From positions 62,001 to 126,000 of the forward strand of contig JAPJBO010000209.1 of the NCBI GenBank assembly GCA_030068145.1: a stretch of DNA of 64,000 bases, read 5' to 3'. Within the stretch, counting starts at the first letter, position 1. Each line of letters starts with the position of its first letter. Made by a program: the position numbers and the translations under genes. The DNA comes from Diplonema papillatum (taxonomy: Eukaryota; Euglenozoa; Diplonemea; Diplonemida; Diplonemidae). Below the pieces are notes generated by a model. The model was not told the DNA's origin. It ran no database searches and saw only the letters and a program-made list of their open reading frames with translations. Below, piece by piece: positions 53,501 to 59,500 of this stretch.

Positions 53501-56500
53501 CTTCGAGGTCCACACCGGGGTCGACGTCCCTGCCCCCCCGGGAATACGAAGGCTCGCCGCCAACCAGAGGGGGAAGACCCTCTGGACGATGCTGTCGACA
53601 TTGTGCCGCCTGTGCCGAGACCTGCAGCTGCCGTCGCCGTTGCCTGCCGAGCGGAAGGTCCGGGTGGGCTCGATGAGGACCCTGGGGGCGCCGATGCTGT
53701 GGGGGGGATTGACACCTCGCCCACGCTTCGCCGGGGGCGAGGAGACGCACGGGGTGCTGGAGGCGAGCTTTCCGCGGGCAGCTGCCGGGGACGGGAAGAA
53801 CTGGGGCGGGGACGTGTTCCCGCAGTACGACGCGGCGCGGCGGGCACAGCGTTCGCTGCGCTGGGACGTGCCCACCCCTCTGCCGCAACGCCCGCGCCTT
53901 CCCGTGCTTGTACCGGCTGCGCAGGCGGACCCTCTGCTCCGCACGCAGTCGGTCTGCGATGCCTGCGCAAAGCAGAAGTGCGCGGTGTGCACTGGCATGC
54001 GAAGAAACTACAGCCTTGTAGTTGACCAGTGCTGCCAGGTGCACCACCGCCCGGACGACGGCCTGCGCATTCAATGCTGCCGGGCGCATCGGCTGACGCG
54101 ATGCGGGACCTGCCCGAACGCCGACGCGTGCTGCGGACGGGGGCATCACAGGGGTGGTGCTGGCCGCGACAGCAGCAGTGGCGACGGGGGTGGCGGTGGT
54201 CATGGCGGCCGCGGCCGTGGCCGCGGCCGCGGCGGCCGGGGCGGCGGAGACGACAGTGGCGGAGACGGTGGCGGCGGCCGCGGCACTGGTCGCGGCCGCG
54301 CACGCGGCGGCGCACGCGGTGGCGGTCGCGGCGGCGGCGGCGGTGGCGGTCGCGGCGAGAGCGACGGCCTCACAGGCCGGAAGCGGCGCGCGCCGTCCCC
54401 ACCGGGGACACCTACCAGCCGTGGCCGGAGAAGGCGGACGACGAAATCGCCCCCGAAGCGCGCCCCCCCGCCAGCAGGCAGGAAGCGACCCGCGCCTTGC
54501 ACCCCCACGACCTCTCCCGCAGCCGCGCTGCGCGCACGACGACGACGACGCGCCGATCTCGGCGACGACGGCACTGGCCTCGCCGGCCCGAACACACCGC
54601 GCCCACCCGGCCCCGCCCGGCCCTCTTCGATGGCAGGCCCTGACTCGGGCTCTTTTTCTGATTCTGGTTCCGACCCTCCACGGGTCACACAACGAACGCG
54701 CCCTCCCGCCGGCTCTTCCCGGCTACTCACGTCCTCCGCATCGCGGCGTGCCTATCGGCGCAAACGAGAAAGCGAAGACTCCGATTCCTTTTCGGATTAT
54801 GAAATCGTGAGCAAGTTTCCAAGAACAGTTGCAACCGACTAGAGTTGCGCCGCGCCGAAAGCGCGGAAAAAGTGACCCTTCTGGAGTCACGTAGCGAAAA
54901 GCTGGCATAGTGTGGTACTCATTTGCTTGCAAATGACTCCCCACTAACGCAACAAGACGACGAAAAGTTGTGATGCCTGCGCAAAGCAGAAGTGCGCGGT
55001 GTGCACTGGCATGCGAAGAAACTACAGCCTTGTAGTTGACCAGTGCTGCCAGGTGCACCACCGCCCGGACGACGGCCTGCGCATTCAATGCTGCCGGGCG
55101 CATCGGCTGACGCGATGCGGGACCTGCCCGAACGCCGACGCGTGCTGCGGACGGGGGCATCACAGGGGTGGTGCTGGCCGCGACAACAGCAGTGGCGACG
55201 GGGGTGGCGGTGGTCATGGCGGCCGCGGCCGTGGCCGCGGCCGCGGCGGCCGGGGCGGCGGAGACGACAGTGGCGGAGACGGTGGCGGCGGCCGCGGCAC
55301 TGGTCGCGGCCGCGCACGCGGCGGCGCACGCGGTGGCGGTCGCGGCGGCGGCGGCGGTGGCGGTCGCGGCGAGAGCGACGGCCTCACAGGCCGGAAGCGG
55401 CGCGCGCCGTCCCCACCGGGGACACCTACCAGCCGTGGCCGGAGAAGGCGGACGACGAAGTCGCCCCCGAAGCGCGCCCCCCCGCCAGCAGGCAGGAAGC
55501 GACCCGCGCCATGCACCCCCACGGCCTCTCCCGCAGCCGCGCTGCGCGCACGACGACGACGACGCCCGATCTCGGCGACGACGGCACTGGCCTCGCCGGC
55601 CCGAACACACCGCGCCCACCCGGCCCCGCCCGGCCCTCTTCGATGGCAGGCCCTGACTCGGGCTCTTTTTCTGATTCTGGTTCCGGCCCTCCACGGGTCA
55701 CACAACGAACGCGCCCTCCCGCCGTCTCTTCCCGGCTACTCACGTCCTCCGCATCGCGGCGTGCCTATCGGCGCAAACGAGAAAGCGAGGACTCCGATTC
55801 CTTTTCGGATTATGAGATCGTGAGCAACTGCCAACAACAGTTGCAACCGACTAGAGTTGCGCCGCGCCGAAAGCGCGGAAAAAGTGACCCTTCTGGAGTC
55901 ACGTAGCGAAAAGCTGGCATAGTGTGGTACTCATTTGCTTGCAAATGACTCCCCACTAACGCAACAAGACGACGAAAAGTTGTGAAAAGTTGTGAATTGA
56001 TTTGGAATTCTGTGATTCTTTCTGCTAGAAAATAGGTGGATCGCCCCAATTCCAACCGATGTCACACCTATTTAGCCCGAACACGACAGAACGGCGCAGC
56101 GGCGAGCGAGCAGGGCAATAGCAAGGACAAGGGCAACGGCAAAGGCAACCGCTCGACAGAATGGCGGTCGAAGGGACAATACACAACCAGGAAGGAGAAG
56201 CGGGCGGCCGCGCAGCCAGCCCCGGTGAAGCACCCCGAGACGATCGACTTCGGATCGCCCGAGGACGTAGCTGCCGCCTTCAAGCAAGCAGCGGACGCGG
56301 CGGCCGCAGGTAGCAAAGCCTTTCTTTTCTTGAAAGTATGCCAATACTGCAGGGAATAGTTGACTAGACCTCTTGAGTTTGTGCTAACCACGAATTGAGG
56401 AGTCGGGAGAACCTACAAAGCCAAAAGCAGGACCGACCCCCCCCGTTCGTGAGAAAAAGCGAAGAATAAAAGCACCTTCTTTTTTCCATCTATCTTTGTC

Positions 56501-59500
56501 AAGAGCTGCAACTCAACTATTCTCGATCGTACATCTGTACTGATGGGAACATTTCCGGAGCATAGGTTGCACATGAAACAGCCAACGAAAAAATGCTCAT
56601 ACAGGAAACCTCTCCGAGAGAGGTTTATCCCTGTGCACGCGAAGAACAAGAAACCTTTGCCTTATCATTTCTATCACTCATGGTCAGTTGATGCTGATCG
56701 TCCGTTACTTCGTTTATCAGTGCAAGCCCCAACTTCGGAAATGTTCTGAGTTAACATGCTGAGCTAACACTTGCTGTGGTTTGATTGAAAAGCAGAATCT
56801 ATCGGGAAGACGGCACCGGCCAAGCAACCATCAGAAACGAACAAACAGTTGCTGTCACGCGTAAAGCCACGCGGGTGATGTCACTCCGTCGTGTAACTTT
56901 GAAATGTCCCCTAGCTGAGCCGGTCCATCCCCTCTTGATAAACCATGATAGACCGAAGAATACAGCACCGGGCAATTCGATGCAGCTCTAGGGACTAGGG
57001 ATGGACCTGATAGACCGTGGTGGACTAGGGATGGACCTGATAGACCGTGGTGGAGCGTGATTCACTGCGATAAACAGCGGCAGGCACTTCGTTGCAGTTT
57101 CAAGAGATAGGGACGGACCGGCTCAGCTAACGCGTTCAAGGCGCCAAGCTCTGGCTTTCGGCTACGTTCGTTCACAAGTTGCAATACCATGCGAGCGAAC
57201 GTTCACTTGAAACTCCAGAGTTTCAGAGCCTCCGGATGACTTTCGACAAATGGGGATATTCTTCAAATGCTGAAATACACAGCAGGCGTTGGACGTTGCG
57301 ACGCGGTGATGGTCACATTCGGCGAGCTGGTGCTGAAGGGGGCCAACCGGAAAGCGTTCGAAAAGAAGCAAGTGTACAACTTGCGGCGGAAGCTCGACTC
57401 CGACCCGGCGACGCAGGACCTCATCATGTGGACCCCGCAAGGGTACCCCCAGGCAGGCTTTCTGCTCCTGTTCTTCATCCGCCAGGAAGATGTCCCGAAA
57501 GGAGGCCTCGACGCGACCTCGAAGGTCTCTCGCGTCCCGATGCCTGCCAGGAGAATTCGCTCCGACGTGTGCAACCTCCCCCCTCTCCCCTACCGATTGT
57601 AATTAAACTTGGAATCCGAAATTGAACGTTGACTACCAATTCTAATTAAGGGTTTGCGGGTTTGCGGGTTTGGGATTTGGCATCAGACGTTGACTACCGG
57701 TTGTAATTAAATTTGGATCCGAATCTCCTGTCCTAGTCGGGCTGTTTTTTGTGGCTTGCGGTTTGGGTTTTCGGTGTTTTCCCTTAAGGAATTGCCTGGA
57801 GAGCGCTATCAAGACGAGCGAGAAGAGGCGGAATCATGATGCATCACGTGCGAAGAAATAACAGCAATGCCGGTGATGCAGATTATCGCAACAGATTCTT
57901 CGCAATCCAACCCAAACTATCACGGGTCTATCAGGGAGGAGACGAACCGGCAGTAGTTGGCAGCGTACTACATAAGGCAGGTGAGTTCCGCAAACCAAGT
58001 TAAAAGAGGCGGATGCTCAAACTTTGCAAGCTGCGTTTTGTTGGGGGCGGCACATCTGCTCACAATAGCGCAGGTGTCCCAAGGCAAGCTCGGTGTCGAC
58101 GTTCTTGACCTGAAAGCACTGTACACATATTCTGGCACGTGCGTCGCTCCGTGCTGTTCAGTTGAGCACAGCACTGCTATTCCCACCCTCCTATTCGTGC
58201 ACTCATGCACAGAACAGCAGCCCTGCTCAGCATGAACACTCTGCCTGCGTACTTGCGCCTACACCCGCCACTGAACCCAGGTTTACCTGTGGCTACAGCA
58301 CATTTACCTCCTTTGATCTATCGCAACTGGCAGTCTCCTCAAGCATTTCCTACAAAGCAGGTGCATATAGAAAAATATGCCTTCGCTCTTTCGCTTTCCT
58401 TTCAAAACTGTTGCGTTGACGCATCCACACCTGCCTTGTTCTCTTTCCTTTTTTGTGTACGCTTTTTTTTTTTTTTTTTTTTTTTTGAGCAGGCCGAGTT
58501 CCAGGCCTCTCTTCAGGTTGTTCTTCTTCTTTTTCACCTGGTACGTCTTGAGTTAGGGATCTCCATGTGAAGCACGGACAAGTAAACTGTGACAGTGACA
58601 TGAAACTGCAGTTTGGTGTTGGTTCGCTCATTGCTCAGGCTTACATTTTTGGAACACATTGCAATGTCTCGAAAGATAAAAAGTACATCACCCTCCCCTG
58701 AAAGACTGTATTGTTGTGGCGGGTTTTCCGTTCCAGCCACGGTTCTCGGTGTAGCACGTGTAGCGCTCTTCGCGGTTGCAGACTGCAGAGCAGTACTAAT
58801 AACGTCGTAAACAATCGAAAACGCAGGAGTACGAGACGGTGCTTAAGCTGCTGAAGGAGGTGTCCGGCCTGCTCACAATCGTGCCCGTCCTGATGGCGCC
58901 GCCCAAATGGGACTCGCTCCGGCAGCGGGTGTTCGAGTCGTTCAGCCGGCACTACCGAAGGGCAATCGCGGCGGATCCCGCGCTCGCGGCCGTCCCGTTC
59001 GGAGTGCGCGCACGCCGCGGTGACAAGGCGTTCCCGATTGGGGCAGAGGAGATCAACCGCGTCCTCGGGAGCAACCTGGTGTGGCTTTTTTTTTTGTCGT
59101 ATAAGACGCTAGTCTTAGAAGATTAATATTAACCGACTAATGATATACTGTGAAACAGGGCCTCTCGCTCCATCACACAACCGCTCACGCTCTTGCTTAC
59201 TCACCATCCCGCCCCCTAGCTTTCCGTGTCCTGAGGCGCCACGATGGAAATGTGGCAAACACACGAAGATCATTAACAGTTGGTTCGTTTCTACTTACCC
59301 TTTTACGCAGCGGCACTGAGACTGGAGCTAATTGCAGCACGAGACGCACACCAAGGAGGAGAATATTAACACAAGCGCCAGCTTGAAAGGAAATGCTCGA
59401 CAATGCTGCCCGACAAAGAACAGAAGGGATCCCGAGTGCTGTAACTACCGAACCACGTGTTGAACGGACGTGAGGTCATGCGGGTCTACCCCCTACACGA

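Larger units (their letters stand above)
47099..54946 (+). mobile_element. LINE copy 2, apparently full length (7.8 kb)
   Basis: It lies between T at 47075-47098 and T at 54947-54970. It has an 85-bp leader, ORF1, two 2A-like modules, an APE endonuclease, RT, the C-terminal finger and RGG tail, and a short 3' UTR ending CCCCACTA with no poly(A). Frameshifts in ORF1's CAG tract and in the RT make this copy inactive. The clade is not assignable by eye; APE plus C-terminal CCHC suggests the CR1/L1/Tx1 side rather than R2. Confidence 0.92.
44909..56047 (+). mobile_element. Small DNA transposon (MITE-like) carrying nested LINEs
   Basis: The left end GGGGTGATCCACCTATTTT is mirrored by the right end AAAATAGGTGGATCGCCCC at 56029-56047. 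The inverted similarity extends inward to a shared CACAACTTTTCGTCGTCTTG-type sequence. Without the LINE copies the element would be about 250 bp and non-coding. The 24-bp LINE target (called T here, starting ACGCAACAAGACG) lies within these inverted ends. The right end is 42 bp from the linker exon. Confidence 0.75.

Noticed and set aside
52719..54692. 657-residue minus-strand frame
   Set aside because: It is antisense to the LINE ORF2 tail. The plus strand has the zinc motif and is conserved in frame among copies.
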